Both the position numbers and the translations under genes were made by a program. Shown here piece after piece: positions 34,534 to 44,679 of a stretch of 64,000 nt of DNA (position 1 is its first letter; each line of letters opens with the position of its first letter). The notes below the pieces were generated by a model. It made no database searches. It saw only the letters and a program-made list of their open reading frames with translations, and was not told the origin of the DNA. The stretch is from Symbiodinium natans (Eukaryota; Sar; Dinophyceae; Suessiales; Symbiodiniaceae). The stretch lies in NCBI GenBank assembly GCA_905221605.1, contig CAJNDS010002213.1, positions 250,001 through 314,000 on the forward strand. Reading direction: 5' to 3'.

Positions 34534-34613
34534 GCACCTGCCTCCGGAGCCACCTCCTGGAGGATGGCCCTTGGGACGTGGACCTCCTGAAGGTGCGACC
34601 TTCGAGCAGCTTC

Positions 34614-35975
34614 AGGGTTTAGGGTTTAGGGTTCAGGGTTTAGGGTTTCGGGTTCAGGGTATAGGGCTTAGGTTCAGGGTATAGGGTTTTTTGGCCCAGT
34701 GTGTAGGGTTTCGGGTTTAGGGGCTTAGGGCTTCGGGGCTTGGGGCCGTGCTGGGTTTAGGGTGTAGGGCTTGAGGATTTTGGGTTTGTCGGATTCGCGT
34801 GGTTTGTAGTTTCCGGGATTCTTCAGGTTTAGGGGCTAGGAGCTAATAGGTTAATAGGACTTAGGGTCTTAGAGTTGTGGGCTTCTGCCCCCTAAATCCT
34901 CAACCCGACAACCTCTACCCTGAACCGTTGAATTAGGATGTACACCAGTCTCAAGGACCCGAAACCCTAAACCCTAAACCGAAAAAAAACATCCTAAGCT
35001 TGTTGGATCGCCAGACTTCTGATCCAGGACTTGATGTAGGCCCAGGGTTTAGGGTTCCGGGTTTCGGGCCCTGGGTCTGGGGTTTACATAGAACTGGTCG
35101 TTTAGGTCCGAAGAATCTGAGTTCCAAGCATGTTCCCTGCAGAACATTCCGCCGTGAGGTCTTGCAGCTCTTGCACGGAGCTCACGACCTCTCTTTTTGG
35201 GTGAATTGAGTGGGGGCTGCGCTCCAACTACGGGAAGCCAATAGAACGGACAGTTCAGCAGGGGAGCTTTCAGGTCTGGTACTCTCTATGAGGCTTCTCT
35301 AGTGCAGGGGGCGATGGCTACGAGATCTAGAAGGGCTAGACAAAAGGTTTGCTAGCGAAGCTACCCCACTAAACCCTAAACCTTTAACCCTTGAGCCCTA
35401 AACCCTCAGAATTCAATAAGAATAGCCCAAGCCTCTAGACCCTAATCGTCTAAGCTTTGCATCCTAAAGCCCAAAAGGCCAAAAGCCTAAACACTGAACC
35501 CTAAACCCTGAACCCTAAACCCTGACCCGAAAAAGGCTGAACCTCTGCCAAGGCAGAAGGCTTAAAGCTTACAGATGCACAGATCTGAGGGAAGCCGAGC
35601 CCGTCTCAAGTGCCCCTTGGAATCACCTTGCGCCCAAGACGTAAAGGGTTTAGGGTTTAGGGTTTAGGGCTTACGCTTCAGGGTTCAGGGTTTAGGGTGT
35701 AGAGAGGGCAAAGTTTAGGGCTTAGGGCCACATTTGGCCACCCCACAAGACATTAAGCCGCGCAAGTCCATAAACAACAGGAGGTAGGATCACGCAGATG
35801 CTTGGGCATACAAACTCTCTGCTTTTTGGGGTTTAGAGTGCTTCGGGAGTTCGTACCCCCTAAACCCTAAGCCTTAACCCTGGAACCTTGAACCCCTAAA
35901 CCCTAACCCTAAATGGTCGAGGGTCCTCTTGCGTATTTGATTTTGCATAAGGAACCACCTCCACCCAAAATTCAG
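34614..35975. other. Mixed island with degenerate heptamers
   Basis: TTTAGGG/TTCAGGG at 34614-34720, a degenerate G-rich stretch to 34870 and TTTAGGG at 35641-35700. Otherwise unique. ORFs here are at most about 70 codons without domains. Confidence 0.7.
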
Positions 35976-36300
35976 CCCTAAACCCTAAACCCTAAACCCT
36001 AAACCCTAAACCCTAAACCCCCTAAAGCCTAAGTCGGGCCCAATCACTGCGGAGGCCTTTGGTGGGCCGTGCAAGGGCGACGCTGTAGACGTCATGTAGT
36101 AGAGCCTGGGCCAGGTCGAGGGCCTTTAGGATTTATGCGGGCTTTAGGTTTAGGGTTTAGGCTGTTTAGGGTTTAGGGTTTAGGGTTTAGGGTTTATGGG
36201 TTTATGGGTTTTTAGGGCGTTTAGGGCGTTTAGGGCTTTTAGGGCTTTTAGGGCTTTTAGGGCTTTTAGGGCTTTTAGGGCTTTTCGGGCTTGGGGCTTA
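35975..36300. repeat. CCCTAAA array and AGGGCTTTT nonamer array
   Basis: CCCTAAA at 35975-36025. At 36140-36205 TTTAGGG and TTTATGGG units; at 36230-36290 about six units of a nonamer AGGGCTTTT. This is the longest-period variant block in the window. Confidence 0.9.
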
Positions 36301-36590
36301 GGGATTAAGGGCAGCCTGGCTCTGCCATTCTAGGGCTTCTAGGCTTTATTGGGTTGGCAAGGCTCGTAGGGTACGCTGGGCTTTGTAGCAAAGAGCTGGG
36401 CTACATCCAGCTGCTGCAGACCACCAATGCCCCGCTTTTGGGGGCACTCCATCAAGCGTAAACCCTGAACACTACAGAACCCCTAAACCCCTTAGCCCAC
36501 AAACCTCAAGGCACCATGCGCGGACCCTGTGAGCTACTCTTGCATGGAACATCCCCACCGACTTTGCAAGGATCTGCCAACCTTAGGTCT

Positions 36591-36613
36591 TACTACCACT
36601 ACTACTACTACTG

Positions 36614-36651
<38 letters not shown>
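36591..36651 (+). repeat. CTA trinucleotide microsatellite
   Basis: About 20 units of CTA with single CCA and CTG interruptions. Confidence 0.95.
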
Positions 36652-36653
<2 letters not shown>

Positions 36654-36978
36654 ATGAGTCGTTCCTGAATTGGGGTCCCTGTTTGGGTCCCCATATAGAA
36701 CGACGCCTTATAAACAGGACGCCCCCAAAAGAGACCCCAACTTAGACAACCACCCTCAGCAGAAAGGGTACTGGGTGAGGGCCGTCATGCCGCAAAGACT
36801 GCATACGGCTCCCTAAAACTCGAAGATCCATAAATCCATCTAAGCCCTAAAAACCCTAAATTCTCAAAAACAAAAGGAAACTAAACCCTAAAACCCTAAA
36901 CCCGAAACCCCTCTAAAGCCCGAAAGCCCTAAAGCCCACCAACAAGACCGAAAGCTCTAAACCCCAAAAGAAGCCCTG

Positions 36979-37262
36979 CCCCCCCCCCCCCCCCCCCCCC
37001 CCCCTCACAAAAACAACTAAAAAAACAACAAACTCAAAAACCCTACAACCCCTGAGTGCCCGAAACCCAAAACCCTAAACCCTGAAAACCCTACAACCCC
37101 CTCCATAACCCTAAACCCTATAAACCCAAAACCCAAAACCTTACAACCCCCTCCCTAACTCTACACCCTAAACCCTATACACCCTAAACCCTAAAAACCC
37201 TACAACCCCCTCCCTAACCCTAAACCCTAAACCCTAAAAACCCTACAACCCCTGAGTGCCCG
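36979..37262 (-). repeat. Poly-C followed by a telomeric-derived minisatellite
   Basis: 26 C residues (36979-37004), then about four copies of a 45-60 bp unit made of CCCTAAA steps and the signature ccctacaacccc. The first and last copies both continue into cctgagtgcccg (about 37045 and 37245). Confidence 0.88.
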
Positions 37263-37357
37263 CGCCCGAGGACCATGTCCTGAGTCGGCCCAATCACCGG
37301 GTCACCGCTGGCGGGAGAGCTCAGATTCCTGTCCGGACTCCCAGGTTTTGTAGGTTG

Positions 37358-37578
37358 CAGGGTTTAGGGTTTAGGGTTTGGGGTTTAGGGTTTAGGGTTT
37401 GGGGTTTGGGGTTTAGGGGGGGTAAAAGTTCAAACATATTGGCTAAGTGTAAGCCTAGTACGCGAGCGTGTGGTGGTCAAGGCACGTTGCAAGTCCTACA
37501 TGTAGCCTCGGCCCCTGTTCCCTATTTTGGAATCCACGTAAGCCTTGAGGTTTAGGGTTTAGGGTTTAGGGTTTAGGA
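37358..37578 (+). repeat. TTTAGGG/TTTGGGG patches
   Basis: Arrays at 37358-37425 and 37548-37578. Further right a 20-bp duplication (gcctggaccctaaacccgaa) lies at 37697-37738. Confidence 0.88.
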
Positions 37579-38219
37579 GCACCAGCTATCCCTGTCCAGC
37601 TGCATTGTGTACACCCTCAAGCTTACTTGGGCTTCAGGGTAGAGCACCAGGCTTCATGAATCACTTCGCTGCAGCGCTACCCCCCCCGCCCCCCCAAGCC
37701 TGGACCCTAAACCCGAAGCCTGGACCCTAAACCCGAAGCCCCAACCACTGCACCCCGTGTCTGCTAGTCATTCCGCGAGATGCCTAAGTCTCATCCCTAT
37801 ACGACCACAAGTCCTAAACCCTAAACCCTAAAACCCCAAACCCTTTACCCCTCAACCTTGAGAGCACCAACACGAGACCCAGCGCTGCCTACTTGGGAGC
37901 ATCAGCTTCTCAGCCTCCTCTGAAGCCTCCTTGCCTGGGTGGCTGGTGATGAAGGGTTTAGGGCTTAGGGTTTAGGGTTTAGGTAGTTGCATGGTCCCTT
38001 GCTACGGGCCTTGTGTACCCACCGGCCTGGGTCGAGAGTCTGGGGTATTGCCGTTTTAGGTTCGGGAGCTTAGGGCATAGGGGCTAGGCTTCGGGGCCAG
38101 GGTACCCTAAACCCTGACGGCTGAAGCTTGCAAATGGCTGAAGCCCTCAAAGCCGCAACGCCAAGACCCAACACGAGCCCTCCATCGAAATGCCCAAGCC
38201 CTTTTAGGGTTTAGGGTTA

Positions 38220-38249
38220 CATGCATATACATATATATATATATATGTA

Positions 38250-38282
<33 letters not shown>

Positions 38283-38570
38283 GCATATATGTAATATGTA
38301 TATGTATATATGTATATATGTATATATGTATATTGTATATATGTATATATGTATATATGTATATATGTATATATGTATATATGTATATATGTATATATGT
38401 ATATATGTATATATGTATATCTGTATATCTGTATATCTGTATATATGTATATATGTATATATGTATGTGTATATATATATATATTCGTTTACATCTATAT
38501 ATATATATACATAGATACTTACTTTTATCCATTTACATATATATATATATATATGTTACATAAATATATA
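38220..38570 (+). repeat. TATATG/TATA microsatellite
   Basis: About 350 bp of ATATGT-type repeats with TATA tracts at both ends. The overlapping Tyr/Ile-rich ORFs on both strands are translations of the repeat. It separates the telomeric mosaic from the coding block. Confidence 0.97.
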
Positions 38571-39095
38571 CTTATTGTCTGCGTGGGCTGGTTTCAAAAA
38601 GTGTGCACTTTTTGGCAAGTTTGGGTTAGCAAGAGCTCTTTACCCTGGGGGCTGCTATTAAGATTGAGAATTGGCCAGCGCCATTTTGCAGGCCGTGAGG
38701 AAATCAGCTCTGCAGCAGGTTCATGAGAATATATATGTTTGGTGGAGATGTCGATTTATATGGAGTCTCATGGAGTTGTGGGCGAGTGCCCGTTGCAGCT
38801 GCCAGCAGCAGCTCCGCGGCAGCCTGGCACGAGACTTTTGCAAAGAGCCAGTGCAAACTTGTTTCAGCCATGTACCTGCACATGGTCTGTGTCCGATTTC
38901 TTTTTCTGGCTGGTGACCGTCACTGAGACTGTTGTCTTGGCCAATGAGGACTCACAGCTCCACACAGCTGGACCCAGAAGGTGTGATAGCTGCTTTAGTT
39001 ACTGAAGGCTTCTGTGTGATGAAGGTCCTAGCGCTGGAGCGGCGTGCAAGCCAAAATGTCCTCTTAGCCGCGAGCACCCTGCACAGATACTGAGC
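38571..39095. other. 3' flank of the methyltransferase-like gene
   Basis: Unique sequence. A fold-back caaaaagtg/cactttttg with a 2-nt loop lies at 38597-38616. No gene is supported, although short ORFs exist on the plus strand. Confidence 0.6.
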
Positions 39096-42024
39096 TCACA
39101 AGAACTCGGCAGCTGCATTCAGCATTGTGGCCACAACAGCCGCGGGAAATGTACAGGCCAGCATGGACTGCTGAGAAGCGGTGGAGAGCAAGGACAAATT
39201 TGCGTCTGCATCTCTGTACCCCAAGGCGTCAAGCATGCACACCCGGTTCACACGTCCATCCTCGGCGATGGACACAGGCAAGGAAGCCCTTGTCGGATCC
39301 GGAATGCCAAGCTTCACTGGCAAAGACCTGCGCGATGCATCGACGAAGCGAGTCTGGCTGCTTTTGCCGCTCTCAGCAAAGCCTTCCAGCTTCTGCGCAG
39401 CGGCCAGGATCTTCAGGTCCCTCTTGTTGGTGCTCTCCGTTTTTGGCAGCTCCTCATTGACGTGCCTGTTGACGCCCTGGACATTGGGCAGCCTCAGGAC
39501 CCCCCCCAACTTTTCCGCCAGCATCTTAGACATATCCGAGCCCTGTCGACCTTCATTCTGGCAAAGGATTGTGACGTAGCAAGACGTGTCGAAGTTGGAG
39601 AACAAAGACCAACCAATCTCATGGCTGCCAAAGATCCAACCACATGCAGTCTCATCTGGGATTGCAAGCGGCCGGGGGCTGGCCAGAACTAACACGATCT
39701 TTGCGCCACGGTGGCTGGAAAAATCTTTCCATGACTTCAGGAACCATTCGGTGGCCTTCTTGCTTGCCGGCGCCCGCCCAGCCACAATCACGGACTTGAG
39801 GCACCTGACCTGTATGACGTCAAGGCTCGTTTGCAAGCATGCAACCTTTGGAAAGGCCTTGGCATACAGAACCCGGGCTTGCTGCATGGTAGGCTCAAGT
39901 GCAAACTCAACAACCTTCACGGCCGCCATCGGCTTCCTAGGCCAAGCCTCCTTGTCCAAAAGAAGTGGTGACGCAAGGCCGCCACCAGCAACCCACAGAA
40001 CGGATATCTCCTTGCCACCTGCACCTGGAGCAACCCAAAGCTGTGAGAAGAAAGAAAGATTCTGGGGTTGCCAACATTTCCAATGACACGCCTATGTACC
40101 ACCGAAAACATACACAACATCAAACCAAGTGGCCTGCGGCAGAGCTGCCTTGCACACGCTTGCAAAGAGGAGCCGGGCCAACACTCTTTGGAGTGATCGC
40201 GCCAGGTTCGAAGTAACCGAGGTGGGAAAGCAATGGCAGCAGTGCCTGTGTGCATTGTGAAATGCTCATTGCGTTGCCGGCCATGTCCGTCATCTCCTGG
40301 CTGAAGCATATTCAAAGCTGAATCTGAACAAAGAGCAGCCGTGTGAACAACATTACATAACAGCTTCAAGAAACTAGTGGTCGCAGGGGCTCCTTGTCTT
40401 TCAACCAAGTCAGGCACACATCGTCGATGTCCATTCCCAAGAGCTGCATGTGCATTCTCGGATGCATGAACCTCTCCGACTTAAAATCGAAAAGCTTGGA
40501 ACTCGTCGTCAGAGTTCCCCAAATGCCTGTGACTGACATCTGCAATCGGTCACTGCTCTGTGACACGTCAGCAACGGCCACGGGCAAGTCCTTCAAGGCG
40601 CCATGCTTGTAGGTGATCATCATGAGGGCCAGGTCAGCAATTGCCTGCTGGCACGGAGCCAGACCCCGCAAAGCTGCGCACACATACGACGGCCTGAGAT
40701 GCCGCAACTGTGGCACAGCATTTTCTGGAATCTTGCCAGCGCTCACGGCTTTCTGAAACTGCCTTGAGAAGTGTTGGATGTAAGAACACTCTCGTTCACC
40801 ATCGTACTTCTCGGTCTCTGGGCCCGGTCCCTCCTTGGACGGCTCGGGACTCTGCTCAAAATAAAACGTCAAGCTTTGGCGAGGAATGCTCTTGGCTGCC
40901 TCGGAGATCACAGTAACTTGCTGCTTCCACTCGGAGGCAGAGAAGGATGGCTCCTGGGACCCAAGCCACCACACTCTGGGCCGACACTCGGCCATGGGGG
41001 CAGAAATCAGGTTGACACACTGCACCGTGAAGTTGGGCAGCTCCTTCTCTATCACCTGGTCGAAAAAATCCTGCTCAGGATTCCACACATGGCGTCCTAC
41101 AAATTCAAATTGTCAGAGGCTTCAGTGTGCTATCGTGATTCATGCTGTCCTTGGGGGACTCCGCCGCATTCTCATCCTCTGGGGCACGGCGCTTGCGAGG
41201 GGCCCTCGGGTGTGGAATCAAACTGCAACGGCAACGCAACTATCCTACGAGATCTCTGCGAAGATACAATGTTTCCGAATCAGGCCCAGAAACTTGCAAC
41301 CTTGCACGTTCTCCAGGATGAAGAACCGAGGATTAGATTTTTTAATCAGCTTGATGGTCTGCTGAAAGGACACCAAGCTAGCCGAGTCGGAGGCCAAGGG
41401 ATCTTTCTCCCAACGAAGTCCGTTGTGCAAGGAAGAGCTCTTGCAAACGAATCCAGCAGTCAGGAGCATGGGGGAAGTGGCCCCAATTTCGCAGCAGGCG
41501 CCATGCAGGTAACAAAACCCTGAACCTTCGAAGCTTGAACAGACGTCCTGCCAGGCGCCAAATGGTTCTCAACTATAAACAAGACACGAACAAATTTCAA
41601 ACCCAATTCCCGCTGGGTAACACCAGTCCTTGAAAAGATGCCCGTTTTGGCTCCGGAACTCGAGATTCTTCAGCAGATGATAGGCTGGGCCAGGCGCCGA
41701 CTCGGAACCATATAGCTGCCGTGCGGGCACCGACAAGAGCTTCAGCGCATAAGATGGCATGCCCGTCCCATCAAAAGCAGAAGCCCATACCAATTCATCG
41801 CTCTTGTTAGTCCGCAACAGCCCTGCCGCCTCTCTCAGCAGTTGAACCGTCGCCCCCGGCCTGACCATGCCAGTAGCCATAGCGATATCTGGGTCCTTGT
41901 CTTCCGCACCCTGACCATGAAGAGCAGCCTCTGGCTTAGCCTGTTGCTCAACCTTGACCTCCATAGCCTCAGGCTTCTTGGCCGCCTTTCTGGCAGCAGG
42001 CCGCTTCATTGCAGCCTTCCCCAT
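39096..42024 (-). CDS. Divergent C5-cytosine DNA methyltransferase-like protein, multi-exon
   Basis: Start ATG at 42024 opens a Lys/Ala tail (MGKAAMKRPAARKAAKKPEA). Conserved blocks of the C5-methyltransferase fold then appear in order. Motif I is SAFDGTGMPSYALKLL (residues 82-97) with YGSES after it. Motif IV is TAGFVCKSSSLHNG, where the catalytic Cys is kept but the usual Pro-Cys-Gln is Val-Cys-Lys. Motif VI is PRFFILENVQG, motif VIII-like is MAECRPRVWWLG, a TRD/IX-like block is WGTLTTSSKLFD followed by MQLLGMDIDDV, and motif X is DMAGNAMSIS. ENVQ/G joins RHVWNPEQ in frame across intron 41300-41097; the next introns are about 40417-40301 and 40125-40041. A last exon (40040-39096) adds about 310 residues I do not recognise, ending in AAAEFL. 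The exon 1/2 junction is unresolved. Activity is uncertain given the changed motif IV. Confidence 0.75.
41097..41300 (-). other. Intron in the methyltransferase-like gene (204 nt)
   Basis: GT at 41300/41299 and AG at 41098/41097. Splicing joins ...FILENVQ to G then RHVWNPEQ in frame (phase 1) and restores the expected spacing from motif VI to motif VIII. Confidence 0.8.
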
Positions 42025-42059
42025 TGCCACAAACAATTGGGTGATCTCCACACTCACTA

Positions 42060-42688
42060 AAGACTCAGACTAAAGCCCGACAGGTTGCATGCATGAGCGG
42101 AAAGTGTTGCGTCAATGGTGCTGAACACATCCTTTCAGAGACTCGTGAAGCCCCGATGCAAATCAACCTCTCCCGCACTCTGGCATAACCCTTGTCCACA
42201 CTTATCTAACTGTAACACCATGCACCAAACCTCAGCAACATGCGGCCAAGCCAGAACGAATCCTGTTTGCGCTCTGGCCTAGCAGCTCTCCGCGGCAGCA
42301 GCTTGCCCTGCGACACTCACTGCAAGCACAGGACATGGACCAAGAGCATGCAACTGCGTGACTCAACCAGCGTTGTCTTAATTTCAAGAAAGGGCGGCAG
42401 CATTCACCTCCATCTCAATCTAAGCAGCTTTCATGGGCAAGCACTGGAAGTGTCCAAAGGTCCCAACGGGTGACAGGATAAGCTTCTGCAAGCAGCACAG
42501 TCGGCACGGAAGCAACGCTCAAGTTTTTAAGCCTGCTGGAGTGATCCTGTGGGACAGGAGGCACATCACTGTCAAAAGCGCCTTCAACGGCAAACCTGCA
42601 ACACCTATCGGTGAGAGCCCCTGTACGGTTCATTACCGATAGTGGATAGATCGGTCGAATCTAGCACTGCCAAGACTTCAAGGGGATC
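42060..42688. other. Intergenic, methyltransferase-like gene to HMG/pseudokinase gene
   Basis: About 630 bp of unique sequence between the stop of the upstream gene and the ATG of the next. Short plus-strand ORFs only. As dinoflagellate mRNAs receive a trans-spliced leader, an AG acceptor would be expected just upstream of 42024; several AGs fit. Confidence 0.5.
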
Positions 42689-43987
42689 TCAATCAGCAAC
42701 GCCTGGATGGTTGCTTCCTACATCTTCAAAGTGGTTCAGCAAGTCTTTCTGCTGGACGAACTGACTTACAGAAAGTCTCTCCGCTTCACGAGCTACCAAG
42801 GAAAGCAAAGCCATGCGCACTCCTGGGCTCAGGCACTGCAGTGCCCTGTTTGATTTTACATTCTCGGGGCCACGGGCTTCAAAATTGAGCATCTCTCCCA
42901 CAGACGAGAACACGCCAACACCACTTGCAATTTCTGCAACGGTGGTCCCCAAAGACCACGACTCCGTGCGCCAAGAGACCTGGACAGCTGCAATAGGGCA
43001 GTGGAGCTCGGGCGCCCGGTGGGCTTGTGCATACGGGTGATAATCTAGACGGGTGGGCTCATTGATGGACTCCACTCGCATGGCCGCGTGAAAGTTGCTG
43101 AGCTTAGCGATCTTGGACATGGGGTTGAACAGCCAGGATTTGGGGCGAACGTCCAGATGCAAAATGCAATGCGCATGCAGGTGCGCCAGGGATCGGCACA
43201 TCTGAACCACGACATCCTTGAACTCAGGCTTCACGAAGCGAGATGCTTCCAGTGGCTCAAGCATCTCCTGCACAATTGTTGGGCATGGTCCTGTGTCACT
43301 AAAATGAAGAACCCGCACGTACAGATCATCCAGATGGACATCTGCCTCCAGGTCCAACGACTCACGCAGCAGTTTTAAGCCCTGTAGCTCGTAGCGGTAA
43401 TTCTGTTGCGAAGAATACACCACTGATCGTGCCTGGCTTCTCAAAGAGCTGTGCCGCACAAGGTACACTGAAGCACATGTTCCTCTTGTCAGAACCTCAG
43501 CCCCACTGATGTACTCGAAAGGCCCAACCTGCACGTGCTCCTGCCCTTCTCGGCAGACTTGGTCCTGAGCTGCATTGTTCCCGCCAATGATGCCCTGCAT
43601 AGCCTCTTGCCGCTCACGGCATTCCAACTGAGCCTGCTCTTTGTAGTAACTTGCCTCATCTTCCCCCAGTTGATTCCAAGCCTTGGCAATGTGAGCAACC
43701 ACTTGACGACAACCCTGCTGTGTGCACTTGCCTTGCCCAAGGTCGGGGAAAAGAGCAGCCTTCACCAAGGGATACTGCTCCTCAACGAAAATGGCGTAAC
43801 TTGTACGGGACTTGGGCACCATGCTTTTCACAACTTTGCGAACATGAGTCTTGCTTCCTGGCCTGCTGTTCACTGCAGGGCGGCGTCTGACCGAGCGACT
43901 CTTTGCAGGCGTTGCAGCTGCAGGCCGCTTTCCAGGCTTCTCATCCCCTCTTACAGTCTGTTTACCGCGCACGCGTCTGCGAAGCAT
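42689..43987 (-). CDS. HMG-box / pseudokinase fusion protein
   Basis: A single 432-codon ORF with ATG at 43987. The N terminus is basic (KRPAAATPAKSRSVRRRP), suggesting nuclear import. An HMG box lies at about residues 57-120: VPKSRTSYAIFVEEQYPLVK, then AKAWNQLGEDEASYYKEQA, matching the family's PK-x-Y-x-F-x-E and W-x-x-L-x-x-x-E-x-x-Y pattern. A kinase-like fold follows from about residue 160 to 415: glycine loop LTRGTCASVYLV (167-178), helix C Glu in YRYELQGLKLL, catalytic-loop equivalent HLDVRPKSWLF, APE in HRAPEL, and WSLGTTVAEI. Key residues are missing: no VAIK lysine (SVVYSS), the loop Lys and Asn are Arg and Trp, and DFG is Asn-Phe-His. It is therefore probably a pseudokinase bound to DNA or chromatin. 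Intronless, unlike its neighbours. Confidence 0.85.
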   Translation of the reverse strand: MLRRRVRGKQTVRGDEKPGKRPAAATPAKSRSVRRRPAVNSRPGSKTHVRKVVKSMVPKSRTSYAIFVEEQYPLVKAALFPDLGQGKCTQQGCRQVVAHIAKAWNQLGEDEASYYKEQAQLECRERQEAMQGIIGGNNAAQDQVCREGQEHVQVGPFEYISGAEVLTRGTCASVYLVRHSSLRSQARSVVYSSQQNYRYELQGLKLLRESLDLEADVHLDDLYVRVLHFSDTGPCPTIVQEMLEPLEASRFVKPEFKDVVVQMCRSLAHLHAHCILHLDVRPKSWLFNPMSKIAKLSNFHAAMRVESINEPTRLDYHPYAQAHRAPELHCPIAAVQVSWRTESWSLGTTVAEIASGVGVFSSVGEMLNFEARGPENVKSNRALQCLSPGVRMALLSLVAREAERLSVSQFVQQKDLLNHFEDVGSNHPGVAD

Positions 43988-44679
43988 GGCTGCAAGTGCT
44001 GCAACGTTCGACTCTAGTCAATGTGAAATCAATCAATGGCCTGCATGAACACTCAGGACGTTGATGCGATGTCCTCAACCGAACACCCTGCTAAGCTGCG
44101 AAAGCCCGGGAACGCTCACCTAGCCACAAAACTGCAGCTGACATCGAGAGATTGAAGACACCACCGCTGCAAGCTAGAACTTGTATGCGTCACTGTGTGT
44201 CACAAGCCAATACAACCTGAAGATGCTAGCAAATGTCTGTCTGAAGGGAAGCTGCCATGGCCAGCCTTGTAGCTCATCCGAAGAGGGTCCGCCGGCCTGC
44301 CGGCTTGGACAACCTTGGCCGGGAAATTACTGTTTCGCAGCACTACTGGTGAACTTGAGAGATCGACAGCCTGTCTAATTTATTATTGCCGAACTACAAC
44401 CCTTGGCAAAGGCTTCAGAAAGATGAGTGCAGACTGAATGAATACTCATGGGCAGAGTAAGCGGAAAGGGATTCAAGCCAAGCAAGCCGGTGCCTCAAGT
44501 CCAAGCTGGCTTGCCTTTAAGTGTAAAAACCATGATTTCACGCCTGTAGTAGCCTGTGCTTCAAAGTCCGATAGGGTATCACTCGTCAATGAGTATGACT
44601 GCAAGAACGTACTGTGCACAGGCCAGGTTCAGGACCGTGTGAAATCAGCAGTGCATCCATCTGTGAGCCAGATATCACC
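43988..44679. other. Intergenic region
   Basis: About 690 bp between the stop of the upstream gene and the HMG/pseudokinase ATG. No repeat, no ORF with a recognisable domain. It presumably contains the 3' untranslated region of one gene and the trans-splice acceptor of the next. Confidence 0.5.

Larger units (their letters stand above)
3310..38210. repeat. Interstitial telomeric mosaic of about 35 kb (overview)
   Basis: Arrays of the heptamer TTTAGGG (G-rich on +) and CCCTAAA (C-rich on +) recur every few hundred bases and reverse orientation dozens of times. The islands between are mostly non-repetitive, 50-400 bp, often with degenerate copies of the heptamer. The few short ORFs in this stretch are mostly translations of the repeats or lack any recognisable domain. 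TTTAGGG is the telomeric repeat type reported for dinoflagellates, so this is either subtelomeric DNA or internal DNA built by repeated telomere capture. The more notable arrays are listed individually. Confidence 0.95.

Noticed and set aside
3537-37578. CRISPR-like reading of regularly spaced telomeric repeats with unique spacers
   Set aside because: Units are 7-8 bp tandem arrays of both orientations, not constant repeats with constant spacers; eukaryotic context.
38221-38532. Overlapping ORFs of 97-141 codons on both strands, rich in Tyr and Ile
   Set aside because: They are translations of the TATATG microsatellite; no non-repeat sequence supports them.
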